Origin: SKVR01 sp037441525
GTDB taxonomy: Bacteria; Bacteroidota; Bacteroidia; Bacteroidales; UBA7960
Direction: 5' to 3'
Assembly: GCA_037441525.1 (NCBI GenBank)
Contig: JBBISA010000015.1
Coordinates: 1 to 64,000, forward strand
Length of the DNA stretch: 64,000 bases
Shown here piece by piece: positions 1 to 8,550 of this stretch. Position 1 is the stretch's first letter. Each line of letters opens with the position of its first letter. A model generated the notes under the pieces. That model had not been told where the DNA came from. It made no database searches and was given only the letters and a program-made list of their open reading frames with translations. The position numbers and the translations under genes were made by a program.

Positions 1-1
1 G

Positions 2-403
2 TTGATTATTTTATTTTTACCCGCTGCTATCCCGCTTGCGGGATTTAGTTCAACATCGGTTAGCGGATCGCGCGAATTACATGCCCGACAGATCATAACT
101 TACAAGGTGCGGCCATTTTTGAGCATCCCGTTTACTTGGGTAACCGAAATCACTCATGTGCGCGAACCTCTCTTTTTTGTTGACGAGCAGCGCCTTGGGC
201 CTTTTATGTTCTGGCATCACAGGCATTACCTCGGGCAACTCCCCGATGGGAGAGTTGCCATGGCAGATTCGGTGCATTACAAAGTTTTTTATGGATGGAT
301 GAGCCGGGTTTTAAACTGGCTGGTTTTAGGGAAACGTTTGGAGTTTATTTTCGATTACCGCAACAAAGTAATAATTGAGATATTCAACAAGAGTAAGGCT
401 TGA
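2..403 (+). CDS. SRPBCC-like ligand-binding domain protein, 5' end cut off
   Basis: The frame is open from the window edge and ends at TGA 401-403; the first codon seen is TTG, so the real start is very probably upstream and only the last 133 residues are visible. The pattern FVDEQRLGPFMFWHHRHYLGQ followed by a run of charged and aromatic residues and 'VHYKVFYG' is typical of the SRPBCC (START/Bet v1-like) proteins of Bacteroidota, which form a hydrophobic ligand cavity. No catalytic residues can be assigned and the ligand is unknown. No signal peptide can be judged because the N-terminus is missing. It is followed by about 110 bp of pyrimidine-rich, repetitive non-coding DNA and converges on manA. 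The family call is from remembered motif similarity only. Confidence 0.6.
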   Translation: MIILFLPAAIPLAGFSSTSVSGSRELHARQIITYKVRPFLSIPFTWVTEITHVREPLFFVDEQRLGPFMFWHHRHYLGQLPDGRVAMADSVHYKVFYGWMSRVLNWLVLGKRLEFIFDYRNKVIIEIFNKSKA

Positions 404-512
404 ATTAAAATCTCGTTCCTATTCGCAATTGTGACTGACAACTAACAACTTAACACCATCTCTCATCTCTTGAATCTCATCTCTGACCTCTCTGTTCTCT
501 GTAATCTGAAAA

Positions 513-1487
513 TCACCCCACATAAGTTTCCACCACCTTACACTTGCCCTGTGGAACAAGGGTAATGTTCTTGATTTCAGCCGGGATAAGCATAACACTG
601 CCTGCCTGCAGCACTTCTACACCATCGGGATGGTTTACCATGCAATTACCTTCAATGCAGCTGTACAACACAAAGGAGTCAATAAAGGTGTAATCCATTT
701 CCCGTTCTTTGGTAAACTCCAGAATACGGGTGGTAAAATAGGGACATTTTACCAGTTCGGTTACCTTATTGGGTTCGAGAGTATAGGGAGTTTTGTAGGA
801 ATCGTATTTCTTAAAGTCGAGTACATCCAGAGCCCTTTCGGTGTGGAGCTCGCGGTAGTTTCCCTTTTCATCCTTCCTGTCCCAGTCGTAAACACGGTAT
901 GTAACATCAGATGTTTGCTGAATTTCCAGCAGGGTGATACCAGCACCAATGGCATGAATACGCCCGGCAGGGATAAAGAAAACATCGCCCGGCTGAGCTT
1001 TTTCAATATTAAGAATCTCTTTTAAACGGCCAGACTCAAGGTACTCTGCATACATTTCACGAGTCACATTGCGGTTAAAGCCGGTAATAATTTCGGCGCC
1101 TGGCTGTGCATCGAGAATGATCCACATTTCGGTCTTCCCCAGGGAGTTATGGTGCTCCATCCCATAAACATCGTTGGGGTGTACCTGTATAGAAAGATAG
1201 CTTTGCGTATCGAGCAGTTTTACCAGCAAAGGAAATTCATTTCCACAATGATCGAAAACCCTTTCTCCAACCAGTTCGCCCATATAAATTTCGATGAGTT
1301 CATTGATGTTGTTTCCGGCCAGGAAACCATTTTCAACTTCCGACAGATTGCCTTCCACTCCCGATAGTTCCCACGACTCACCACAATTTGGCAGAGGCGA
1401 GAAATCTTTGTTATACAATGTTTTCAAACGGGTGCCCCCCCATATCTTGTCTTTATAAATAGGAGTAAACTTTAAAGGATAAAGCAT
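513..1487 (-). CDS. manA: Mannose-6-phosphate isomerase, class I
   Basis: This 324-residue cytoplasmic cupin enzyme interconverts mannose 6-phosphate and fructose 6-phosphate, feeding mannose into glycolysis or GDP-mannose synthesis. The N-terminal LKFTPIYKDKIWGGTRL is the usual opening of the short Bacteroidota/Firmicutes-type enzyme. The zinc-binding set is visible: a His in QVHPND (about residue 103), a Glu in GKTEMW (about 120) and a His in GRIHAIGAG (about 178). The conserved Arg of the TYRVYDWDR motif follows. Length matches the short class I form of about 320 residues. The ATG at 1487 is followed directly by the conserved N-terminus, which supports this start. It is a stand-alone minus-strand gene with about 200 bp upstream and is not linked to the carbohydrate locus at 8.9 kb. 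Confidence 0.93.
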   Translation of the reverse strand: MLYPLKFTPIYKDKIWGGTRLKTLYNKDFSPLPNCGESWELSGVEGNLSEVENGFLAGNNINELIEIYMGELVGERVFDHCGNEFPLLVKLLDTQSYLSIQVHPNDVYGMEHHNSLGKTEMWIILDAQPGAEIITGFNRNVTREMYAEYLESGRLKEILNIEKAQPGDVFFIPAGRIHAIGAGITLLEIQQTSDVTYRVYDWDRKDEKGNYRELHTERALDVLDFKKYDSYKTPYTLEPNKVTELVKCPYFTTRILEFTKEREMDYTFIDSFVLYSCIEGNCMVNHPDGVEVLQAGSVMLIPAEIKNITLVPQGKCKVVETYVG

Positions 1488-1664
1488 TATTAATGACTAT
1501 TTTTCTATTTATATAACGCTAAGCATAACTTGCCGTGAAAACGAATACAACCCATCGCCACCCCTTGAACTGCTCATTAAATACTAATCATTTATAGGCA
1601 ATTGGGGATCCCAGGTTACAAATCACTGATCAACAAACTCTCACCTCTATTCACTAATCACTAT

Positions 1665-1685
1665 TTGGTGTTCACTAAACACCAA
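1665..1685 (-). other. 8-bp hairpin directly after the stop of the 1686-2153 gene
   Basis: Arms TTGGTGTT and AACACCAA enclose a 5-base loop immediately downstream of the stop codon of the minus-strand gene. No T-run follows on the minus strand, so it is not a canonical intrinsic terminator. It could stabilise the 3' end of the transcript. Confidence 0.4.
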
Positions 1686-2153
1686 TCAACCCGGCCATTT
1701 AGCCTTATCTGTGTCAAGATCAATAAATACCCCCCAGCTCACACTAACCAGTTTGTCGTCTTCGAAATAGAAATCGGTAACTGCATCAGAAAAGGAAACC
1801 CTTCTTTCACCCCATTCTTCGTCTTCAGTTTCCAATTCTTTGAAACCGTTTTTCTCCATCAGGGCAGTGATTTCAGTCTCTTTGAGTTTAAAAATCTTTT
1901 TCCCGAACAGCACACTGTCTTCATTGTCGGTTTCAAAGCAGGTGCAACGCCCATCAAAGTCCTTTTCAAAGAAAACGGTATGGCCATCTTCCCAGTAATT
2001 CCACACTTCAGCATCCGACTCATCGGCTTCGCCTGGAAGATCCTCAATTTCTTCGGGTTCGCCAAGAGTACTTTCAATTTCTGATTGTTCTGCACCGAAC
2101 TTCAAATCTCCAAACCCAACCAGGGGCTTGATTTCTAATCCTTTGATTTCCAT
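1686..2153 (-). CDS. Small acidic hypothetical protein
   Basis: This 155-residue soluble protein has no signal peptide or membrane segment and is strongly acidic (many Glu/Asp, for example the stretch near residues 33-50). I do not recognise a catalytic motif. The N-terminal 'GFGDLKFGAEQSEIESTLGEPEEI' reads like a protein that compares a parameter to a stored value: the motif G-x-L-x-F-G-x-[ST]-x-x-[EQ]-[VI]-x-x-x-LG-x-P is common to many small Bacteroidota proteins and some SMI1/KNR4- or immunity-like proteins. No function is claimed. The start ATG at 2153 gives a compact protein beginning with the conserved-looking part. The neighbour at 2347 is divergent, across a 193-bp intergenic region that carries the promoter of the neighbour. 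Confidence 0.7.
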   Translation of the reverse strand: MEIKGLEIKPLVGFGDLKFGAEQSEIESTLGEPEEIEDLPGEADESDAEVWNYWEDGHTVFFEKDFDGRCTCFETDNEDSVLFGKKIFKLKETEITALMEKNGFKELETEDEEWGERRVSFSDAVTDFYFEDDKLVSVSWGVFIDLDTDKAKWPG

Positions 2154-2243
2154 GGCCTGAATTATTTTGTTATAACTAATTTGTGATTATGACAGGGCAA
2201 ACCTAACCATTTTTTAAATGTGAGGGTATAACTTTTTGGGAAG

Positions 2244-2274
2244 TTGACAAAAAAATAAACAAGGGATAATTTTG
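2244..2274 (+). promoter_or_regulatory. Bacteroidota-type promoter for the 2347 gene
   Basis: A TTG at 2244-2246 (within GTTGAC) and TAATTTTG at 2267-2274 match the -33 TTG / -7 TAnnTTTG consensus of Bacteroidota primary sigma factor promoters, with a 20-bp spacer. Transcription would start near 2281, giving a leader of about 65 nt before the ATG at 2347. Confidence 0.65.
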
Positions 2275-2346
2275 TGTTGCAATTGTTTATTTTTGCCCGA
2301 ACCCGATTTCTAACCATTTCAGGTATACCCTCCCAATCATTGAAAT

Positions 2347-3513
2347 ATGCAAATTGTTGAAGTTAAGGGGAAAAAGCTTGTCAGGGATTTTCTTGATTTT
2401 CCCCACACCATTTATAAAAACGATTCCAACTGGATTTGTCCGCTCGAAAAAGACATCGAATCGGTTTTTGACAGTAGTCGCAATCCTTTTTTTGAGTTTG
2501 GAATAGCTACTCGCTGGATTCTGTTTAACCGTGAAAAGAAACCGGTTGGACGCATAGCGGCTTTTATAAATCGTGTGGTGGCCTATTCCTATCCGCAACC
2601 CACCGGAGGTATCGGTTTTTTTGAATGTATTAATGATAAAGCTGTTTCGACGCTTCTTTTCGATACTGCCAGGCAATGGCTGGCCGAACGCGGAATGGAA
2701 GCTATGGATGGCCCCATTAATTTTGGTGAAAGAGATCGTTTCTGGGGTTTGCTCGTTAATGGTTTTAATACCAATCCTATTTATCAGATGAATTACAATC
2801 CACCCTGGTATAAGGAACTATTTGAAGATTATGGATTCAAAAACTATTTTGAGCAGTATGTGTATGGTCTTAGCCGCGATACTGTTATTCCTGAGCTTGT
2901 ATACAGGCATTACGAAAGGTTAACAAGAGACCGGGATTATAAATTCATGCATCTGGATTTGAGCAGGAAAGAAAAATTTGCTACTGACTTTATGTATATT
3001 TATAACAATGCCTGGAAGGATTCGCATAAAGATTTGAAACCCATGACGCAACAGCAGGTAATGGATATATTTAAGAGCCTTAAACCCATTATTGATCCGG
3101 AACTGGTTATTTTTGCCTACCATGGAGAAGAACCAGTGGCTCTTTTTGTTGGTATCCCCGAAATGAATGCCATCTTCAGGCATTTTAACGGCAAACTGGG
3201 TTGGAAGGAGAAGTTAAAGTTTCTGTACCTTCGGTGGAAAGGGGAGTGCACCAAAGTGCAGGGGCTGGTGTTTGGAATTGTGCCTGCTCATCGCAATAAA
3301 GGGGTGGAAAGCGGGCTGATCCTGTCAATCCGGAAGGCCATTGTTAGCCGGAGGAAGTACGATTATATATACCTGGCCTGGATTGGTGATTTTAATCCCC
3401 GGATGTTGAGAATTGCCGAAATTCTTACCCGTGAAAAGATTTATACCCTTGTAACCTATCGATTTATGTTCAGCAACGAGATTGAATTTACCCGCCATCC
3501 CGTCATAGAATGA
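2347..3513 (+). CDS. GNAT-fold N-acetyltransferase-like protein
   Basis: This 388-residue cytoplasmic protein belongs to a family that is common and uncharacterised in Bacteroidota. It opens with MQIVEVKGKKLVRDFLDFPHTIYK, in which the 'FLxFPxxIYKxDxxWxxPL' pattern is diagnostic, and a C-terminal region around residues 310-350 has 'GLVFGIVPAHRNKGVESGLI', resembling an acetyl-CoA-binding motif A of GNAT enzymes (R/Q-x-x-G-x-G/A) though degenerate. The substrate is unknown; an N-acyltransferase role is an inference. The ATG at 2347 is 73 bp downstream of a good promoter -7 box. The gene stands alone on the plus strand, with 200 bp before the tRNA. Confidence 0.75.
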   Translation: MQIVEVKGKKLVRDFLDFPHTIYKNDSNWICPLEKDIESVFDSSRNPFFEFGIATRWILFNREKKPVGRIAAFINRVVAYSYPQPTGGIGFFECINDKAVSTLLFDTARQWLAERGMEAMDGPINFGERDRFWGLLVNGFNTNPIYQMNYNPPWYKELFEDYGFKNYFEQYVYGLSRDTVIPELVYRHYERLTRDRDYKFMHLDLSRKEKFATDFMYIYNNAWKDSHKDLKPMTQQQVMDIFKSLKPIIDPELVIFAYHGEEPVALFVGIPEMNAIFRHFNGKLGWKEKLKFLYLRWKGECTKVQGLVFGIVPAHRNKGVESGLILSIRKAIVSRRKYDYIYLAWIGDFNPRMLRIAEILTREKIYTLVTYRFMFSNEIEFTRHPVIE

Positions 3514-3629
3514 CGCAATTTTCCTGATAGTTTATATGCAGGTTGAAAGCTTTTTATCATTGTTAATTGCTGATGAATAGCAGGTTAATCTTTTAGCTGG
3601 AAAAATAAGGAGCAATTTCCCGAAAAAAC

Positions 3630-3660
3630 TTTGCATTTTTCGGAATAGAAAGTACCTTTG
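3630..3660 (+). promoter_or_regulatory. Promoter of tRNA-Lys
   Basis: TTTG (3630-3633) and TACCTTTG (3653-3660) match the Bacteroidota -33/-7 consensus with a 19-bp spacer. They lie about 50 bp upstream of the mature tRNA 5' end, with no other gene start nearby. Confidence 0.75.
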
Positions 3661-3713
3661 CACTCTCAAAAAAACAGGGGTTTTATTGAACTCATTGAAA
3701 GACTGGAACAAAT

Positions 3714-3786
3714 GACTTGGTAGCTCAGCAGGTAGAGCACATCCCTTTTAAGGATGGGGTCCTGGGTTCGAATCCCAGCCAAGTCA
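3714..3786 (+). tRNA. tRNA-Lys (anticodon TTT)
   Basis: This is a complete 73-nt cloverleaf. The acceptor stem pairs GACTTGG (3714-3720) with CCAAGTC (3779-3785), discriminator A is at 3786, the D arm contains TAGCTCAGCAGGTAGAGCA, and the anticodon stem pairs CATCC (3740-3744) with GGATG (3752-3756). The seven-base loop CTTTTAA places the anticodon TTT at 3747-3749. The T arm contains GGTTCGAATCC. The 3' CCA is not encoded, as is usual in this phylum. Confidence 0.98.
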
Positions 3787-3796
3787 CTTATTCCAG

Positions 3797-3827
3797 AAGG
3801 CTTTGCTTTTTTCAGCAAGGCCTTTTG
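3797..3827 (+). terminator. Intrinsic terminator of tRNA-Lys
   Basis: AAGGCTTTGCT (3797-3807) pairs with AGCAAGGCCTT (3814-3824) with a single G-U pair, around a TTTTTC loop. It lies 10 bp after the tRNA and ends in a short T-rich tail. Confidence 0.7.
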
Positions 3828-3936
3828 TAATTAATAACCCCTGCATTCCGCTACTCAATGTTGCACAATATTTATAGCAAATTAATCATTAGCTCAAAAA
3901 AATGAATTATTTTGGCTGAACCAAACCTAAAGCCCT

Positions 3937-5913
3937 ATGAAACAGATTTATTATGATTTCCGCAGGTTGAAATCCTTCCCATTGGCAGGATACTTCGCTC
4001 TCACACTGATCCTTTTCGCCATGGCCATTCATCCTGTTTTGTCGCAGACCAGAAATTTTACAATCCTTCACACCAGCGATGAGCATAGTGTGCTTAAACC
4101 ACTGCCCGTAATCGATTATCATCGCGAATTTTCCAATCCTTCGAAGGGTGGTTTTGCGCGGCTGGCAGGCGTTGTAAAACAGATTAGAAATGAGAAAGGC
4201 CCTGAGCCTGTATTGCTGCTGTCTTCGGGCGACTTTATTGGTGGCTCGCCCTATGCATGGCTTATTTTGGAAGGATTTAATCCGGAAATTGAACTGATGC
4301 GCGAAGTAGGATACAATGCAGTTACCATTGGCAATCATGAATTCGACTACGGCCCCGATAAACTTGCTGAATACCTAAAAACCGCAGGCTATCCCCTTGC
4401 CCACGACCTGCTGCCCATTATAACTGCCAACCTCAATATTCCGGCCGGGCATCCCTTAGAAAAATCAGTATTCCCTCCCCACAAAATTTTTGAACTGAGC
4501 AACGGATTGAAAGTGGGTATTTTCGGATTACTTGGAAAAGATGCCTATTCCGTTGCCCCATTAGCCGAACCGATTGCCATTTACGACCCATTGGCGATTG
4601 CCCAGCAACAGGTTGACCTGCTCAGGGCTGCCGGGGCTGATGTGGTTGTATTGCTTTCACATTCAGGGGTTGAAGAAGACCGAATGTTTGCACGCAAAGT
4701 AAAGAACATTGATGTAATTCTTGGCGGACATGACCATTATCAGACCCCTGAACCAGAAGTAATAAACAACACTATACTGTTGCACAGCAGCTATTACCTG
4801 CAATATCTGGGGGTTCTCGAGCTCGGGTTTGACGAATCAACCCGTAAGGTTCGTATCTTAAATAAGGAAAACAACAAACCGTTTCAACTGGCAATTGACA
4901 GTTCAATACCTGAAGACCCGGCAATAGCAGACCTTGTAGATGGTTATACCGAAAAGCTCAATGTTTTTCTTGCCGAATTTACCAACGATTTATTTACCGA
5001 TGCCCTTGCCCCGGTGATGCATACCGGTTTTCCGGTTACCATGCATGCTCCTTTGGTTGAAACCACTGTGGGCAATTTTGTGGTGGATGCCATGCGGCTT
5101 GAAACGGCAAAAGTACTTAGCGAAAAAGTTGATATAGCCATACAGGCCAATGGCGTAATCCGTGGCGATATAATTCCGGGTACCATGGATTGGTCGAAAG
5201 GAAAAGTATCGTTTATGGACCTGGTAACCATTGCAGGGTTGGGTTCAGGTCCTGAGATGACGGCCGGCTATCCGTTGGTTTCTATGTACCTTACCGCCCA
5301 GGAAGTATATAATCTGTTCGAAATTGCGGGGTTGCTGTCGGTAATGATGGGCGATACGTACTTTTTGCAGGTTTCAGGTGCCAGGTATACCTATGATCCG
5401 GGGAAAGCAATCTGGCTAAAAATACCATTTCTTGGGCTGCCGGTACCGGCTTACAAGTCGCTAAAAAGCGTTTACATCTATGAAGGCGAAGGAGTACAGA
5501 ATGAGGATGGATATGTTCTGCTCGACCCCACCAGCGACCGGTTGTATCACCTGGTTTCCGATCACTACCTTACCAAGTTTCTTCCCTTGATTGGAAACAT
5601 CCTGCCTAAACTGAAAATTGTTCTTAAAGATAAAAACGGGGTTCCGGTAGATGTTGATGAAACCATTGTGTATCAAAACGAGCGTGAATTTAAAGTATGG
5701 GAATCTGTGGCCAGGTATGCCGCATCATTCAGTGCGGGTGCTTCGGGGTTGCCTGAAATGCCCGAAGACTATCGCTCAACCCAGGGAAGGATCAACAAGC
5801 AGAAAGGAATCCCGCTCTATATCTGGTCTTATTCCATCCTTTTCATTGTAATTGCTGCTATAACTTATGGTGTTTACAGGCTGGTGAAAAGAATAAGAAG
5901 AAGGAAAAATTAG
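3937..5913 (+). CDS. Membrane-anchored 5'-nucleotidase / UDP-sugar hydrolase-type metallophosphatase
   Basis: This 658-residue enzyme should hydrolyse nucleotides or related phosphoesters outside the inner membrane. Residues 15-36 form a signal segment ending in VLSQ. The calcineurin-like dimetal domain shows TILHTSDEHS (Asp48, His50), SSGDFIGG, GNHEFDYG, LLSHSGVEED and GGHDHY in the correct order. The C-terminal 5'-nucleotidase domain starts near residue 365 with VETTVGNFVVDAMR and contains QANGVIRGDIIPG. A hydrophobic helix near the end (about residues 628-650) followed by RLVKRIRRRKN is an unusual C-terminal membrane anchor that most UshA-type proteins lack, so the catalytic domain probably stays attached to the membrane. 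Its TAG stop overlaps the convergent xseB stop by three bases. Confidence 0.9.
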   Translation: MKQIYYDFRRLKSFPLAGYFALTLILFAMAIHPVLSQTRNFTILHTSDEHSVLKPLPVIDYHREFSNPSKGGFARLAGVVKQIRNEKGPEPVLLLSSGDFIGGSPYAWLILEGFNPEIELMREVGYNAVTIGNHEFDYGPDKLAEYLKTAGYPLAHDLLPIITANLNIPAGHPLEKSVFPPHKIFELSNGLKVGIFGLLGKDAYSVAPLAEPIAIYDPLAIAQQQVDLLRAAGADVVVLLSHSGVEEDRMFARKVKNIDVILGGHDHYQTPEPEVINNTILLHSSYYLQYLGVLELGFDESTRKVRILNKENNKPFQLAIDSSIPEDPAIADLVDGYTEKLNVFLAEFTNDLFTDALAPVMHTGFPVTMHAPLVETTVGNFVVDAMRLETAKVLSEKVDIAIQANGVIRGDIIPGTMDWSKGKVSFMDLVTIAGLGSGPEMTAGYPLVSMYLTAQEVYNLFEIAGLLSVMMGDTYFLQVSGARYTYDPGKAIWLKIPFLGLPVPAYKSLKSVYIYEGEGVQNEDGYVLLDPTSDRLYHLVSDHYLTKFLPLIGNILPKLKIVLKDKNGVPVDVDETIVYQNEREFKVWESVARYAASFSAGASGLPEMPEDYRSTQGRINKQKGIPLYIWSYSILFIVIAAITYGVYRLVKRIRRRKN

Positions 5914-6125
5914 CCTTTCCGCTCTGATTCTTTAAGGTCTTTCAGAACATTTTCCACTTCTGCTTCGGTGGTATGAAGGGCATTACGACAGAACCTGATA
6001 AGTTCTGAGGCTCTTTTTACTTTCAACGCCAGTTCATCAACGCTTATTTCTGCGTTTTCGATTTCTTTTACAATGGCTTCCAGTTCTGTTATGGCCTTGG
6101 TATAGTTCATATTTTTCTCTGTCAT
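5910..6125 (-). CDS. xseB: Exodeoxyribonuclease VII small subunit
   Basis: The 71 residues read MTEKNMNYTKAITELEAIVK and contain the family signature YxxAxxELExIVxxIExxxxxVDEL, followed by the coiled-coil second helix ('RASELIRFCRNAL'). The protein caps the long coiled coil of XseA in exonuclease VII, which degrades single-stranded DNA. An internal ATG at 6110 (MNYTK) is an equally good start. The large subunit gene xseA, which usually sits directly upstream, is not adjacent: the upstream neighbour is cysS on the other strand. The 3' end converges on the 5'-nucleotidase with a three-base overlap. Confidence 0.9.
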   Translation of the reverse strand: MTEKNMNYTKAITELEAIVKEIENAEISVDELALKVKRASELIRFCRNALHTTEAEVENVLKDLKESERKG

Positions 6126-6129
6126 ATAG

Positions 6130-6194
6130 TATTTAGGTTTTAGGTATCGGGTGTCGGGTTTCAGGTATCAGGTGTCGGGTAAGGGGAGTCGGGT
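6130..6194. repeat. Degenerate tandem repeat, about 20-bp unit
   Basis: TAGGTATCGGGTGTCGGGTT (6141-6160) is followed directly by TCAGGTATCAGGTGTCGGGT (6161-6180), differing at a few positions. Partial units flank them (TATTTAGGTTT and GGGGAGTCGGGTA). It occupies the region between the divergent xseB and cysS starts. Confidence 0.8.
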
Positions 6195-6295
6195 ATGATC
6201 ATTTCTGAAAAAGGGTAATAGGTTTTTCGGGGTAAGAGGCATCATCATACCTCTTTCATTACCAAAATTACCAAAACATTCGTCACAGATTTTTC

Positions 6296-6303
6296 TAATT
6301 TTG
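6296..6303 (+). promoter_or_regulatory. Putative -7 box upstream of cysS
   Basis: TAATTTTG fits the TAnnTTTG -7 consensus and lies 25 bp before the cysS ATG. No convincing TTG is seen at the expected -33 distance, so this is tentative. Confidence 0.35.
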
Positions 6304-6328
6304 CCTTTTCAAATAACAAGTAATCAGA

Positions 6329-7810
6329 ATGACAGCAATACGGCCACTCTATATTCATAATACCCTTACCCGAAGCAGGGAGCTTTTTCAACCCCTTAAT
6401 CCACCCTTTGTTGGTTTGTATGTATGCGGACCAACGGTTTATGGCGATGGTCATCTGGGCCATGCCCGGCCGGCAATTACTTTCGATTTGGTATTCAGAT
6501 ATTTGCAGAAGCTGGGGTATAAAGTTCGTTATGTTCGCAATATTACTGATGTGGGGCATCTGGAAAACGATGCAGATGAAGGGGAGGATAAGATAGCTAA
6601 AAAGGCCCGCCTTGAACAGCTCGAACCTATGGAGGTGGTACAATACTATACCGACCGCTATCACGAAGATATGGATATGCTTAATGTGAAGCGTCCGAGC
6701 ATTGAACCCCGGGCATCGGGTCATATAATTGAACAGATTGAAATGGCAAAGGAGATTCTGCAGGCTGGTTATGCTTATCTTTCCAACGGTTCGGTTTATT
6801 TCGATGTAGAAAAGTACAATAAAAAACATCATTATGGAAAACTCAGCGGCAGGGTTTTAGAAGATATGATGGCCAACACCCGCGAACTTGATGGGCAGGA
6901 TGAAAAAAGAAACCGCGTGGATTTTGCCCTTTGGAAAAAAGCCAGTCCTGAGCATATAATGCGCTGGCCTTCGCCATGGAGTGATGGTTTTCCGGGTTGG
7001 CACCTCGAGTGTTCAGCCATGAGCTCGCTCTACCTGGGTGATGTATTCGATATTCATGGTGGGGGTATGGATTTAATGTTTCCTCACCACGAGTGCGAAA
7101 TTGCCCAGTCGAATGTCGCCAAGGGTAAAGATGCCGTGCAATATTGGATGCATAACAACATGATTACCATTGAAGGGCAGAAAATGGGGAAATCGCTGGG
7201 CAACTTTATTACCCTGAGGGAGTTTTTTGCAGGCACCCATAATGCTCTCGAAAAAGCTTATAGCCCGATGACCATAAGATTTTTTATGCTTCAGGCCCAC
7301 TATCGCAGTACCCTCGATTTTAGCAACGAAGCCCTGCAAGCCGCTGAAAAAGGGTTGAAACGACTGATGCAGGCCATGGAAACCTTGGAGAAACTGAAAC
7401 CTTCGGGTCAATCATCAGTTGCTGTTGCCGATCTGGCCTCCAGATGCCACGATGCCTTATGCGACGATTTTAACAGCCCTGTGGCCATTGCACATCTTTT
7501 TGATGCTGTCAGGACCATTAATTCTGTAAACGATGGGAAAGATACCCTTACGTTAACCGACCGGGATAGCCTTAAGGACACCTTTCGCACTTTTGTTGGC
7601 GATATTTTCGGGCTAACGGCCACTGAAGCATCTTCATCAGGGAAAACAGGGGAAGCATTAAAGGGTGTAATACAACTATTGCTCGATATAAGGCAACAAG
7701 CCAAGGAACAAAAGGATTATGCTACATCCGATAAAATTCGTAATGAATTAACGGCATTGGGTATCACCATAAAAGATGGAAAAAAGGGCGCAACCTGGGA
7801 AATAAGCTGA
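6329..7810 (+). CDS. cysS: Cysteinyl-tRNA synthetase
   Basis: This 493-residue class I aminoacyl-tRNA synthetase charges tRNA-Cys. The zinc-binding and HIGH-region motif CGPTVYGDGHLGHARP sits at about residues 33-48, and the remaining zinc ligands lie in WHLECSAM (about 222-229) and FPHHECEIAQ (about 250-260). The KMSKS equivalent is KMGKSLGNF (about 282-290). A DALR-type helical anticodon-binding region follows, ending with the usual 'RNELTALGITIKDGKKGATWEI' tail. Length is normal for the family. The ATG at 6329 opens directly onto the conserved start. The gene stands alone and appears intact. Confidence 0.97.
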   Translation: MTAIRPLYIHNTLTRSRELFQPLNPPFVGLYVCGPTVYGDGHLGHARPAITFDLVFRYLQKLGYKVRYVRNITDVGHLENDADEGEDKIAKKARLEQLEPMEVVQYYTDRYHEDMDMLNVKRPSIEPRASGHIIEQIEMAKEILQAGYAYLSNGSVYFDVEKYNKKHHYGKLSGRVLEDMMANTRELDGQDEKRNRVDFALWKKASPEHIMRWPSPWSDGFPGWHLECSAMSSLYLGDVFDIHGGGMDLMFPHHECEIAQSNVAKGKDAVQYWMHNNMITIEGQKMGKSLGNFITLREFFAGTHNALEKAYSPMTIRFFMLQAHYRSTLDFSNEALQAAEKGLKRLMQAMETLEKLKPSGQSSVAVADLASRCHDALCDDFNSPVAIAHLFDAVRTINSVNDGKDTLTLTDRDSLKDTFRTFVGDIFGLTATEASSSGKTGEALKGVIQLLLDIRQQAKEQKDYATSDKIRNELTALGITIKDGKKGATWEIS

Positions 7811-7935
7811 ATTAAAGGCTAATATTTTAAATTGGGTTAAAACTCTTCAATCAAATCCATTTTCTATTTGTTATGATAAATGCAGAAAATAATTTCTGCT
7901 ACAAGTAAATTCTTAACCCTAATCATAACAAAACT

Positions 7936-8517
7936 ATGGCATTTACACTCGAAATTGGCAGCATTGCACCTGGATTCAACCTACCCGCTACCGACGGGAA
8001 AAACTACTCGCTCAGGGATTTTGACTCCTTCGAAACCCTGGTAATTTTCTTTACCTGCAACCATTGTCCATACGTAATCGGCTCGGACCATATAACAGCC
8101 GAAACAGCCCGAAAATTCATTGACAAAGGGGTGAAATTTGTTGGCATTAACTCCAATAGTAAAAATACCAAACCCGACGACAGCTTTGAGCACATGGTGC
8201 AGCGTATGGATGTTTACAAATTTCCCTGGGTGTATCTTCATGACGAATCGCAGGATGTGGCCCTTGCCTACGGAGCCTTGCGAACCCCTCATTTTTATGT
8301 TTTCAATCGCGAACGTAAACTCGTTTATATCGGTCGTGGTGTTGACAGTCCGCGCGATACAACAAAGATGACAGTAAACGACCTCGACCGCGTGCTTGGT
8401 GAGATAACCGAAGGTAAACAAGTTTCCGTTCCTGTAACCAACCCGATAGGTTGTAATGTGAAATGGGACGGTAAGGACGCCCACTGGATGCCTGCTGAGG
8501 CTTGTGACCTGGTATAA
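7936..8517 (+). CDS. Thioredoxin-fold redoxin family protein (AhpC/TSA type)
   Basis: This 193-residue protein has no signal peptide and is expected in the cytoplasm. The redox motif TCNHCPYV at about residues 40-47 is a CxxC variant of the resolvase-type 'FxCNHCPYV' proteins, a widespread family annotated as thioredoxin family or alkyl hydroperoxide reductase/thiol-specific antioxidant proteins. The rest of the fold is present: 'GSIAPGFNLPATDGKNYSLRDF' at the N-terminus and 'YGALRTPHFYVFN' carrying the conserved cis-proline. The substrate is unknown. The gene is followed within 3 bp by a strong intrinsic terminator that closes the housekeeping region. Confidence 0.88.
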   Translation: MAFTLEIGSIAPGFNLPATDGKNYSLRDFDSFETLVIFFTCNHCPYVIGSDHITAETARKFIDKGVKFVGINSNSKNTKPDDSFEHMVQRMDVYKFPWVYLHDESQDVALAYGALRTPHFYVFNRERKLVYIGRGVDSPRDTTKMTVNDLDRVLGEITEGKQVSVPVTNPIGCNVKWDGKDAHWMPAEACDLV

Positions 8518-8520
8518 AAA

Positions 8521-8550
8521 AAAGCCCGCTATCATCTGCGGGCTTTTTTT
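8521..8550. terminator. Strong intrinsic terminator
   Basis: AAAGCCCGC (8521-8529) pairs perfectly with GCGGGCTTT (8538-8546) around an 8-base loop and is followed by a T-run to 8550. A-rich sequence on the left flank makes it potentially bidirectional. It ends the redoxin transcript and could also stop read-through from the minus-strand locus to the right. Confidence 0.92.
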
